Program-made: the position numbers and the translations under genes
In this document: piece after piece, positions 1 to 8,131 of the stretch
Layout of the letters: each line of letters starts with the position of its first letter
Numbering within the stretch: position 1 is the first letter of the stretch
Notes under the pieces: generated by a model
What the model saw: only the letters and a program-made list of their open reading frames with translations
Databases searched by the model: none
Told to the model about the DNA's origin: nothing
Assembly: GCA_035472475.1 (NCBI GenBank)
Contig: DATIPA010000128.1
Location: 1-64,000, forward strand
DNA length: 64,000 nucleotides
Direction: 5' to 3'
DNA from: JAFAXD01 sp035472475
GTDB taxonomy: Bacteria; Pseudomonadota; Alphaproteobacteria; Rhizobiales; Xanthobacteraceae

Positions 1-1
1 G

Positions 2-67
2 CGCGTGGTCGTCAACGTTGCACGCTTCGATCAACGCGTGCAGCGCAAGCTCGTGGCCCCACGCTAG
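2..67 (+). CDS. 3' end of an unidentified gene (partial)
   Basis: Only the last 21 codons before a TAG stop are present; the gene starts left of the window. The predicted end is basic and reads like coding sequence (RVVVNVARFDQRV..., ending KLVAPR). No family can be assigned from so little. It runs in the same direction as the antiporter gene that follows after about 120 bp, but that gap and the lack of other evidence leave an operon link open. It could also be chance open frame. Confidence 0.3.
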   Translation, partial: RVVVNVARFDQRVQRKLVAPR

Positions 68-187
68 TGTTTACGACGTATTGCCCCTGTGCCTTTTGCG
101 CTGGTTGCATTTGACCTCTCTGCCGGATTGGGCCTAATCACCGATCGAGCCGGATCGTATTGCGCATTGTGGTAATGGGGACTTGGC

Positions 188-1426
188 TTGGAAGCATCGG
201 CCTCGATCGAAGTTGCCAAACATACCTTGGTGTCCGGGGCGCTCGTTCTCGCCATAGGCACGCTGACCGGCCTGTTGGCCCAAATGATAAAAATTCCCGA
301 TGTTGTGCTGTTCCTGGTCGTCGGCATGCTGATCGGTCCGGCCGCGCTCGGCGTGATCGACATCAAGGCGGATTCGGCGCTGAACCAGATCGTCCTTCTG
401 TTCGGGGCGAGCTACATTCTGTTCGACGGCGGCGCGTCGCTGCGGCTCGAGGTTTTGAAGCAGGTCTGGATCACGATTGTCGTAATCGCCACGGCGGGTG
501 TCCTGATCACTGCTGCGATTACCGGGCTCGCCGCTTACTTCGTTCTCGGTGTTCCGCTGATCGTGGCGCTGCTGCTGGGCGCAACGTTGTCCTCGACCGA
601 CCCGGCGACCTTGGTTCCGATATTCCGGCAAATCCACATTCGCGACCGCGTCGCCCAAACCGTGATGAGCGAATCGGCGTTCAACGATGCGATGGGGGCG
701 ATCGTCACCTTCAGTGTGCTGGCCATAGCGATGGGAACCGGCGAATTCTCACTAACAGCATCGCTGCTCGATCTGCTCAAACAATCCGTGGTCGGCATCC
801 TCGCCGGTGTGGCGCTCGGATACGCGGCCGCCTTCATCATCGCGCATGAGCGATGGTCGTTCCTCGAGGAATATGCGCCGGTGGTGACGCTAGTGGCGGT
901 GCTGGGCGCTTACTTCGCGGCCGACGGCTTGCAGGCCAGCGGATTCATGGCTGTGTTCGTCTTTGGCATCGTCATCGGCAACAAGGATGCCTTCGGCTTC
1001 AAGATGGCTGAAGGCGAGCAGAGAAAGCTCGAAGAATTCGTGTCGACCACCGCATTCATCATGCGGCTATTCATCTTCATTCTGCTCGGCGCCCAGGTCG
1101 ACTTCAGCTTGATGCGTCAGAACCTCGCGGGCGGCCTCGTCCTGATCGCGATCTTCATGCTGATCGCCCGGCCGGCAACGGTGTTCCTGTGCGCGTTGCC
1201 CGACCGGCGCGCGCGGTGGAGCCTCAATGAGATGTTGTTCATGTGCTGGACGCGAGAGACAGGCGTCATTCCGGCCGCGCTCGCCGGGCTGCTGGCCGGC
1301 ATGAACGCGCCCGGCGCGCAATTGATCGCATCGATCACCTTCATCGCCATTCTGATGACGATCCTGATCCAAGCGCCGACGACGCAATGGTTGGGCGGTA
1401 AGCTCGGACTTCTGGAGAAAAAGTAG
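188..1426 (+). CDS. CPA1-family cation:proton antiporter
   Basis: This is an inner-membrane protein of 412 residues, probably exchanging Na+ or K+ for protons. About 12 hydrophobic segments are spread over the whole length. The family signatures are visible: a bent-helix motif SSTDPATLVPIF near residues 136-146 with Asp138, and the ion-binding ESAFNDA motif with Asn166-Asp167. An Asn-Asp pair is typical of electroneutral CPA1/NhaP-type exchangers. There is no long cytoplasmic C-terminal domain, so regulatory RCK or CNMP domains are lacking. The start taken is TTG, with a G-rich stretch (ATGGGG) a few bases upstream; the first internal ATG would cut into helix 1. It converges on polA. The transported ion cannot be read from sequence. 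Confidence 0.85.
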   Translation: MEASASIEVAKHTLVSGALVLAIGTLTGLLAQMIKIPDVVLFLVVGMLIGPAALGVIDIKADSALNQIVLLFGASYILFDGGASLRLEVLKQVWITIVVIATAGVLITAAITGLAAYFVLGVPLIVALLLGATLSSTDPATLVPIFRQIHIRDRVAQTVMSESAFNDAMGAIVTFSVLAIAMGTGEFSLTASLLDLLKQSVVGILAGVALGYAAAFIIAHERWSFLEEYAPVVTLVAVLGAYFAADGLQASGFMAVFVFGIVIGNKDAFGFKMAEGEQRKLEEFVSTTAFIMRLFIFILLGAQVDFSLMRQNLAGGLVLIAIFMLIARPATVFLCALPDRRARWSLNEMLFMCWTRETGVIPAALAGLLAGMNAPGAQLIASITFIAILMTILIQAPTTQWLGGKLGLLEKK

Positions 1427-1477
1427 CGGGTCGGTCGGGACGCGGCTGCCGCGCAACGATTCGGAGATGCCCCGAGA

Positions 1478-4400
1478 TTAATGCGCCTCGTCCCAATTGT
1501 GCGCGGCGCGCGCATCGACGTGCAGCGGCACCGATAGCGCCACCGCCGGCAGCGGCGCCTCCTCCATCACGGTCCTGACCACCGGCATTGTCCTCTCGAC
1601 CTCGTCGTCCGGCACTTCGAAGATCAATTCGTCGTGCACCTGCAGCAACATCTGAGCGTTCAGCTTGTGCTTTTCGAGTGCGCCATCCATCCGTATCATG
1701 GCGCGCCGAATAATGTCGGCGGCGGTGCCTTGCAGGCGCGCGTTGATCGCCGCGCGCTCGTTGAAGGCGCGGATCGATGGATTGCTGTTGACGATGTCGG
1801 GATAATGGCACTTGCGGCCGAACAGGGTCAGCACGTAACCGTTCTGTTTGCAGAACGCCTTGGTCTCGTCCATGTAGGCGCGGATGCCCGGGAAACGCTC
1901 GAAATATTTCCTGATGTAGGCGCCGGCCTCCTCGCGCGCGATGCCAAGCTGATTGGCAAGCCCAAACGCCGAGATGCCGTAGATGATTCCGAAGTTGATG
2001 GCCTTGGCGCGCCGACGCACGTCCGGCGGCATGCCCTTGACCGGAACCCCGAACATCTCCGACGCCGTCATGGCGTGAATGTCGAGACCGTCGCGGAAGG
2101 CCTGCTTGAGCGCCGGAATGTCGGCGATCTCGGCAAGTAGCCTTAGCTCGATCTGCGAATAGTCGGCCGAGAACAGCTTGGTGCCAGGATCGGCAATAAA
2201 GGCCCGCCTGATCTTGCGGCCTTCTTCGGTGCGGATCGGAATGTTCTGCAGATTGGGCTCGGATGACGACAGCCGCCCGGTGGTGGTCGACGCAAGCGCG
2301 TATGAGGTGTGCACGCGGTGGGTGGTTTGATTAACGAAACCAGGAAGCGCGTCGGTATAGGTCGATTTGAGCTTAGTGATCTGGCGCCAGTCGAGAATGC
2401 GCTGCGGAAGTTCGTGACCAGCCTCGGCGAGCTCGTCGAGTACCGACGCCGACGTCGACCAGGCGCCCGTTTTGGTTTTCTTGCCGCCTTCCAAGCCGAG
2501 CTTGCCGAACAGGAAATCCGAGACCTGCTTGGTACTGCCGGGATTGAGCGGGCCGCCCGCGAGCTTTTTGATTTCCGCTTCCAGCGCGCCGGCGCGCTGG
2601 GCGAACTCGCCTGACATGCGCGAGAGCACCTGCGGGTCGATTGCGATGCCGCGTCGCTCCATGCGGCCAAGAACGGCTAGCAGCGGCCGCTCGAGAGTCT
2701 CGTAAACCGATGTCATGCCTTCCGCGACCAGCCGGGGCTTGAGCACGTGCCATAGCCGCAGCGTGACGTCGGCATCCTCGGCCGCGTACTCGGCGGCCTT
2801 GGCAATGTCGACGGCTTCGAACGTGATGCGCGATTTGCCGAGCTTGGTGACCTCGTTGTAGTCGATCGTCGTATGATCGAAGTAGCGGTTCGACAGCGGG
2901 TCGAGCCCGTGATCGGAGCGCCCGGCATCGAGCACATAGGACATGAGCATGGTGTCGTCGTACGGCCCAAGCTCCGCGCCACGCAGCCCGAAGATCTGCC
3001 AATCGAACTTCAGGTTCTGCCCGATCTTGAGCACGCCGCGATCCTCGAGCAGCGGCTTGAACGCAGCAATCGCCTTCAACTCCGGAATTTGATCGGGCGC
3101 CAGGTTGCCGGCAAAGAGGCTCCCCTTCTCGCCGCCGACCCGATGGGCGAGCGGCACGTAGCAGGCTTCGTTGGGAGCAACCGCGAGCGAGACGCCGCAG
3201 AGCGTGGCCTGCATCGGATCGAGCGTCGTGGTCTCAGTGTCGATCGCGACCGAGCCGAGCTCCCGCGCGCGAGCAACCCATTCGTTAAGCCGCGCAACGT
3301 CGCGCACAATTTCGTAGCGCCCGCGGTCGACCTTGTCCCGGCGCGCCGCCTGCGTGCAGGCTTCGACCAGAGCTTGCGGCGTTTGCGAGAAGTCGCCCGC
3401 TTTGGATGCCGCAGCCCCGGCACCGGCCGATCTGTTCCGGTTCATGCGGCCGCCGCGCAATGGCAAGCTTGTGCCGGAACGCGACTCGGCGGGAGCATCC
3501 TCGTGCGTAGGCTCTTCCGGTACGGCAGACGCCGTTTCGGTGTCGCGTCGCAGCGGGATTGCACCGGCTCTCACGGTCGCATCCGACTCGATTTGTGAAG
3601 CATCGATCCCGCACGCCTCCGCGACCCGGCGCACCAGCGTCGTGAACTCCATCGCTTTGAGGAACGAAACCAACCGCTTGTAGTCCGGCTCGTGCACCGC
3701 AAGATCGGCCAGCGGTACCTCGAGCTTGACCCGATCGTCGAGCGTAACCAGCTGCTTGGACAGTCGCGCCTTATCGGCATTGTCGATCAGCGCCTGGCGG
3801 CGCTTGTCCTGCTTGATCTCGGAGGCGCGCAGCAGCAGCGTTTCGAGGTCGCCGTACTCGCTGATCAACTGCGCTGCGGTCTTGGGCCCGATGCCAGGCA
3901 CGCCAGGAACGTTGTCGGTCGAATCGCCGATCAAGGCCTGCACCTCGATCACCTTGTTGGGCGGCACACCAAACTTTTCGATCACTTCCGGAATATCGAT
4001 ACGGCGATCTTTCATGGTGTCGTACATGACGACGCCATCGCCAACGAGCTGCATCAGGTCCTTGTCGGAGGCCACGATGGTCACGGTCGCACTGGCCGCG
4101 CGGGCCTCGCGAACGTAAGTCGCGATCAGATCATCGGCCTCGTAGCCCAGCATCTCGATACTCGGCAGATCGAACGCCCGCACCGCGTCCCGGATCAGCG
4201 GAAACTGCGGGCGGAGATCGTCGGGCGGGTCCGGCCGGTGCGCCTTGTAATCCGGATAGAGTTTGGTGCGGAAGGTTTGCTCGGATTTGTCGAACACCAC
4301 CGCAAGATGGGTTGGTCGCTCGTCCGGCTTCATCTCTGCGAGAATTCGCCAAAGCATGATGCAGAACATGCGAACCGCGCCGGTCGGAACCCCGTCGGAC

Positions 4401-4525
4401 CGCCGGTTGTACTTCGCGTCCTGGTTCATCGATTGCCAATAGGCGCGAAAAATGTAGGACGACCCGTCGACCAAAAAGACGTGGTCGCCCTTCTTCGGCT
4501 TGGCGGGCTTGGCGGCTTTAGGCAT
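1478..4525 (-). CDS. polA: DNA polymerase I
   Basis: Repair and Okazaki-fragment polymerase of about 1015 residues, longer than the 928 of E. coli. Three domains are in order. The N-terminal 5'-nuclease opens with FLVDGSSYIFRAYW. The 3'-5' exonuclease keeps its first acidic motif (AIDTETTTLDP), so proofreading is probably retained. The polymerase domain has motif A (SADYSQIELRLLAE), motif B (RRRAKAINFGIIYG) and motif C (QVHDELIFEVP, the HDE near residue 965). The extra length lies in a hydrophilic Ala/Arg/Glu-rich linker between nuclease and exonuclease, which contains an inverted-repeat insert listed separately. ATG at 4525 (MPKAAKP) is chosen; an in-frame ATG three codons earlier is also possible. 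The gene converges on the antiporter with 51 bp between stops. Confidence 0.97.
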   Translation of the reverse strand: MPKAAKPAKPKKGDHVFLVDGSSYIFRAYWQSMNQDAKYNRRSDGVPTGAVRMFCIMLWRILAEMKPDERPTHLAVVFDKSEQTFRTKLYPDYKAHRPDPPDDLRPQFPLIRDAVRAFDLPSIEMLGYEADDLIATYVREARAASATVTIVASDKDLMQLVGDGVVMYDTMKDRRIDIPEVIEKFGVPPNKVIEVQALIGDSTDNVPGVPGIGPKTAAQLISEYGDLETLLLRASEIKQDKRRQALIDNADKARLSKQLVTLDDRVKLEVPLADLAVHEPDYKRLVSFLKAMEFTTLVRRVAEACGIDASQIESDATVRAGAIPLRRDTETASAVPEEPTHEDAPAESRSGTSLPLRGGRMNRNRSAGAGAAASKAGDFSQTPQALVEACTQAARRDKVDRGRYEIVRDVARLNEWVARARELGSVAIDTETTTLDPMQATLCGVSLAVAPNEACYVPLAHRVGGEKGSLFAGNLAPDQIPELKAIAAFKPLLEDRGVLKIGQNLKFDWQIFGLRGAELGPYDDTMLMSYVLDAGRSDHGLDPLSNRYFDHTTIDYNEVTKLGKSRITFEAVDIAKAAEYAAEDADVTLRLWHVLKPRLVAEGMTSVYETLERPLLAVLGRMERRGIAIDPQVLSRMSGEFAQRAGALEAEIKKLAGGPLNPGSTKQVSDFLFGKLGLEGGKKTKTGAWSTSASVLDELAEAGHELPQRILDWRQITKLKSTYTDALPGFVNQTTHRVHTSYALASTTTGRLSSSEPNLQNIPIRTEEGRKIRRAFIADPGTKLFSADYSQIELRLLAEIADIPALKQAFRDGLDIHAMTASEMFGVPVKGMPPDVRRRAKAINFGIIYGISAFGLANQLGIAREEAGAYIRKYFERFPGIRAYMDETKAFCKQNGYVLTLFGRKCHYPDIVNSNPSIRAFNERAAINARLQGTAADIIRRAMIRMDGALEKHKLNAQMLLQVHDELIFEVPDDEVERTMPVVRTVMEEAPLPAVALSVPLHVDARAAHNWDEAH
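3434..3480. repeat. 47-bp inverted-repeat-bounded segment inside polA linker
   Basis: The segment is bounded by perfect 7-bp inverted arms, GTTCCGG at 3434-3440 and CCGGAAC at 3474-3480. Between them lies a GC-rich core (GCGGCCGCCGCGC). It sits wholly within the low-complexity linker of PolA and keeps the reading frame. The encoded stretch (SLPLRGGRMNRNRSAG) is Arg/Gly-rich and unlike the flanking Ala/Glu-rich linker. This looks like a small palindromic element tolerated in a flexible region, but chance base pairing in GC-rich DNA is not excluded. Confidence 0.3.
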
Positions 4526-4729
4526 GGCCCTCATTTAGGCGCGACCGGCCCTAAAGTCACGCCGCTGGGCGGCGCAATCCCCATCCCGTCTCGCCTTCCC
4601 AAGGCGCCTCTGCTAAGAGCCGGGCGCGGGATGTTCACGCGGTCGCATGGTCCGCGGAAAAACCGGCGTCTACCGGCTCGTACCCGGGATGCGCCGTGCC
4701 GCGACCATGCACCGTAACCAGAGGTGCGT

Positions 4730-6043
4730 ATGCGGGTCGCAATGATCGGGACGGGTTACGTCGGCCTCGTCTCGGGCGCGTGTTTTGCGGACTTCGGCCA
4801 TCACGTCACCTGCGTCGACATGGATGCCGCGAAGATCGCCGCCCTGCAGCGCAACGAAATCCCGATCTATGAACCGGGCCTCAACCGCCTGGTCGAGACC
4901 AACGCGCGCCAGGCTCGGCTGGATTTCACAACCGACCTGAAGCGGTCGGTGATCGAGGCAGACGCCGTTTTCATCGCGGTCGGCACACCCTCGCGACGCG
5001 GCGATGGTCACGCCGACCTCTCCTACGTTCACGCTGCGGCGCGCGAAATTGCCGGTGCGCTCGCAGGCTTTACCGTCGTGGTGACCAAGTCGACGGTACC
5101 GGTCGGTACAAGCGACGACGTCGAGCGCATCATTCAAGAAGCGCGTCCCGACGCCGAGTTCGCGGTGGTCTCGAACCCGGAATTCCTGCGCGAAGGTGCG
5201 GCGATCCAGGATTTCAAACATCCCGACCGGATTGTGATCGGCACGGATGATCCGCGCGCCCGTCAAGTCATGGCCGAGCTCTATCGGCCGCTCTACCTCA
5301 ACCAAGCGCCTATTCTCTACACCGGGCGGCGCACGGCGGAGCTCATCAAGTACGCGGCGAACGCATTCCTGGCGACCAAGATCACCTTCATCAACGAGAT
5401 TGCCGACCTGTGCGAACAGCTTGGTGCCGACGTGCAGGAGGTAGCGCGTGGCATCGGGCTCGACAACCGGATCGGATCAAAGTTTCTGCACGCCGGGCCG
5501 GGCTTCGGCGGCTCCTGCCTGCCCAAGGACATCCTCGCCCTGGTGAAGACCGCGCAAGACCAGGCGACACCGTTGCGCGTGGTGGAAGCCGTCGCGGCCG
5601 TCAATGATGCGCGCAAGCGCGCCATGGCCCGCAAGGTCGCCGCGGCGGTTGGCGACCTGCGCGGTAAGACGATCGCGATTCTTGGCCTGACCTTCAAACC
5701 CAACACCGACGACATGCGCGAAGCCCCTTCGGTTCCCCTGGTCACGGCGTTGCAGGACTTCGGCGCCCGGGTGCGCGCCTACGACCCGGTCGGCATCGAA
5801 CAGGCACGCAGCGTGCTGCCGGACGTTACGTTTTGCGACGGGCCGTACGCCTGCGCCAAAGGAGCGCACGCGGTCGTTATCGTGACCGAATGGGAGCAGT
5901 TCCGCGCGCTTGACCTCGACCGGCTCAAGGCCGTGATGGCGGCCCCCGTCGTGATCGATTTGCGCAACATCTATCGTCCCGAAGAGATGGTTGGGCGCGG
6001 CTTCATCTACGAAAGCGTCGGCCGCTCGATGAACAAGAGCTGA
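4730..6043 (+). CDS. ugd: UDP-glucose 6-dehydrogenase
   Basis: NAD-dependent enzyme that oxidises UDP-glucose twice to UDP-glucuronate, a precursor for exopolysaccharide or lipid sugars. The 437-residue protein starts with a Rossmann motif (MIGTGYVGLVSG). It has the central dimerisation helix region and the catalytic cysteine in GPGFGGSCLPKD (Cys263). The C-terminal UDP-binding domain contains GLTFKPNTDDMREAP. ATG at 4730 is chosen because AGAGG lies 5 bases before it; an in-frame GTG at 4724 is unlikely since it overlaps that ribosome site. The next gene starts 36 bp downstream on the same strand, but I see no functional link between the two. No glycosyltransferase neighbours are present. 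Confidence 0.96.
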   Translation: MRVAMIGTGYVGLVSGACFADFGHHVTCVDMDAAKIAALQRNEIPIYEPGLNRLVETNARQARLDFTTDLKRSVIEADAVFIAVGTPSRRGDGHADLSYVHAAAREIAGALAGFTVVVTKSTVPVGTSDDVERIIQEARPDAEFAVVSNPEFLREGAAIQDFKHPDRIVIGTDDPRARQVMAELYRPLYLNQAPILYTGRRTAELIKYAANAFLATKITFINEIADLCEQLGADVQEVARGIGLDNRIGSKFLHAGPGFGGSCLPKDILALVKTAQDQATPLRVVEAVAAVNDARKRAMARKVAAAVGDLRGKTIAILGLTFKPNTDDMREAPSVPLVTALQDFGARVRAYDPVGIEQARSVLPDVTFCDGPYACAKGAHAVVIVTEWEQFRALDLDRLKAVMAAPVVIDLRNIYRPEEMVGRGFIYESVGRSMNKS

Positions 6044-6079
6044 CAGAGCGATTCAACAAAAACACTGGAGGACAACGTC

Positions 6080-7039
6080 ATGGCGGACCAGACCCGGCCG
6101 CAAGTGATTGCAATTGAAGAACACTTCTGGGACCCGGAACTGGTGAAACAGTTCAAGGGCGGCGACGTGATCCGTGCGCCTGAATTAGAAAAACGCCTTT
6201 ACGACCTGGGCGAACTGCGCATCAAGGAGATGGACGAAGCGGGAATCGATATCCAGGTGCTGTCGCATGGAGCGCCGGGCGGCCAGAAGCTGCCCGATGC
6301 CATCGCGCTCGAGATCTCCCGCGCCGTCAACGATCGCTTGCACGCTGCAGTCAAGCAACATCCGACGCGCTTCGCGGGCTTTGCCATGGTGCCAACCAAC
6401 GACGCGGCCAAGGGCGCCGATGAACTCGAACGCTGCGTCACCAAGCTCGGCTTCAAGGGGGCGATGCTGCACGGCCTCGCCAACGGCGTCTTTCTCGACG
6501 ACAAACGGTTCTGGCCGATCTACGAGCGTGCCCAGGCGCTCGACGTACCGATCTACTTCCATCCCGCCGCTCCGCATCCGGCGGTCATCGAGGCCTACTA
6601 CAAGGAATACGTCCAAAGCGTCCCGACCATTTTGAGCGCCGGGTGGGGGTTCACGGTCGAAACCGCTACTACCGCGCTACGCCTGGTGCTGAGCGGCCTC
6701 TTCCAGCAATACCCCAAGCTCAAAGTCATCCTGGGTCACTTGGGCGAGGGCATTCCGTTCCTGATCGCACGCATGGACGAAGCGTTGTCACGTCAAGCCA
6801 AGGTCGATTTCCGCGCCACGTTTTCGAGCCACTTCAGCGTGACCACCAGCGGCTTCTTCTCCAATCCGGCGCTGTTGTGCTGCGTACAGGAGCTCGGCAT
6901 CGACCGCATCCTGTTCTCGGTCGACTGGCCGTTCGTGAAGAACACGACCGCGACCGAGTGGGTCAAGACCGTCCCGCTGTGCCGTGAAGACAAGGTCAAG
7001 CTTTTGAGCGGCAACGCCAAGCGCTTGCTGAAGATGTGA
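6080..7039 (+). CDS. Amidohydrolase-family aromatic acid decarboxylase-like protein
   Basis: A 319-residue TIM-barrel protein of the amidohydrolase-2 (ACMSD-related) group. It shows the pattern of gamma-resorcylate and 2,3-dihydroxybenzoate decarboxylases. The N-terminal metal motif is Glu-x-His (IEEHF, Glu13 and His15) instead of His-x-His. Further ligands would be His161 (YFHPAAPH), His220 (LGHLGEG) and Asp282 (FSVDWPF). Such enzymes remove CO2 from hydroxybenzoates without cofactor oxidation. The substrate here is inferred, not shown. A strong GGAGG ribosome site precedes the ATG. It converges on the next gene with only 12 bp between stops. A hydrolase role is the alternative, since family members are often misnamed. 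Confidence 0.75.
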   Translation: MADQTRPQVIAIEEHFWDPELVKQFKGGDVIRAPELEKRLYDLGELRIKEMDEAGIDIQVLSHGAPGGQKLPDAIALEISRAVNDRLHAAVKQHPTRFAGFAMVPTNDAAKGADELERCVTKLGFKGAMLHGLANGVFLDDKRFWPIYERAQALDVPIYFHPAAPHPAVIEAYYKEYVQSVPTILSAGWGFTVETATTALRLVLSGLFQQYPKLKVILGHLGEGIPFLIARMDEALSRQAKVDFRATFSSHFSVTTSGFFSNPALLCCVQELGIDRILFSVDWPFVKNTTATEWVKTVPLCREDKVKLLSGNAKRLLKM

Positions 7040-7051
7040 GCGACGGCGACG

Positions 7052-8089
7052 CTACTTCGCGCTCGTCTTGTCCTGTTCCAGGATTTGCGCAATCGCCTTG
7101 ATGCGGTTGCGGGCGTAGTTGGGCAGCCCGGAGCTGATCGAGTTGCCGGTATTGAACGAGCTGTTGCCCGAAAGGACCTGCGCCGGCACCAGATTTCGCA
7201 GAACCGGGACGCGTTCGTATTCCTTCTTCTTTTCGAGGATCTCGCTCTCGACCGCCAACGTGGCGAACGCCGTAACCACGGTCTGGTTGGCCGCAGTCGG
7301 ATGTTTCTGCACGACCGCGACAAACTTGCCGAACTGCATGATCTGATTGACATAGAAGATGTTCTGCTCAAGCTCGCCAATGATCGGCGTATCGAGCCCG
7401 GTCAGCTTCTGCAGGCTCGGCTCGTCGACCTCGGCCACGGTCAGCACGCGCAACTCACTCTGGAAGTCGATGTAATCGGCAACCTTCTTCTCGCTGTCGC
7501 GCAACTGGTTGAGCAGCATGATCCCGATCGGGAGCTTGCCTTCAAACTTGTAGCGCGACGTAAGGCAGAGCGTGGTCGGCGAGCTTGCGCACCATGGCCG
7601 GTCCGGATTTCGGTTGTAGGCGAACTGCGGTTCCTTCTGTGGAATCACCTCCGCGGCTGGCAGAAGCTTCGAATTGATCGCCGGATCGAGTTTTTCAATG
7701 AACGGCAGCGTGGCATAACGCGCCAGATCGATTGTCGGCTTGTCAACCAGGAACCGCGCCTCGGCAACATACATATGTAGCCTCGACTTGCGGACCCGAC
7801 TGACACCACCGGACGAGCTCTTCAGGGTCGGCTCCTCATAAGACGGATAAAGGCTGAGCAACTGTTTCTGCAGCGGCCGCGCCCGCGCCCAATCGACGAA
7901 TTTCATCAAGCCACCGGTACTCGGGTCGACCTGCGGGTCACTGCGGTGATCGCTGAACACGATGACACCCGGCTTGAGCTTATCGATCGGAAAATCCGTA
8001 ACTGAAGCGACGTCCTCGACACGAAACTCCTGCGCGTGCGAAGCCGCGACAAAAGCCGCCATAATGGTCAGGGCAAGGACCAGCCGCAT
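7052..8089 (-). CDS. Secreted protein of unknown function, downstream of the penicillin-binding protein
   Basis: A 345-residue protein that I do not recognise. It begins with a clear Sec signal peptide (MRLVLALTIMAAFVAASHA, likely cut before QEF), so it should be periplasmic. The mature part is mixed alpha/beta in character, with no repeats, no further membrane helix and a Cys pair (WCASSPTTLCL) that may form a disulfide. Its start lies 42 bp after the stop of the class A penicillin-binding protein on the same strand. Co-transcription, and a role near the cell wall, are therefore plausible but unproven. It converges on the decarboxylase-like gene. Confidence 0.7.
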   Translation of the reverse strand: MRLVLALTIMAAFVAASHAQEFRVEDVASVTDFPIDKLKPGVIVFSDHRSDPQVDPSTGGLMKFVDWARARPLQKQLLSLYPSYEEPTLKSSSGGVSRVRKSRLHMYVAEARFLVDKPTIDLARYATLPFIEKLDPAINSKLLPAAEVIPQKEPQFAYNRNPDRPWCASSPTTLCLTSRYKFEGKLPIGIMLLNQLRDSEKKVADYIDFQSELRVLTVAEVDEPSLQKLTGLDTPIIGELEQNIFYVNQIMQFGKFVAVVQKHPTAANQTVVTAFATLAVESEILEKKKEYERVPVLRNLVPAQVLSGNSSFNTGNSISSGLPNYARNRIKAIAQILEQDKTSAK

Positions 8090-8131
8090 TAAGAATTCCG
8101 ATGTTCAGATCGAGTGTGTCGAGCGAACATG

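Noticed and set aside
1441..1453. Perfect CGCGGC-T-GCCGCG palindrome between antiporter and polA stops
   Set aside because: The one-base centre leaves at most a 4-bp stem with a 5-base loop, and there is no T-run. Such strings are common in GC-rich DNA, so it is not called a terminator.
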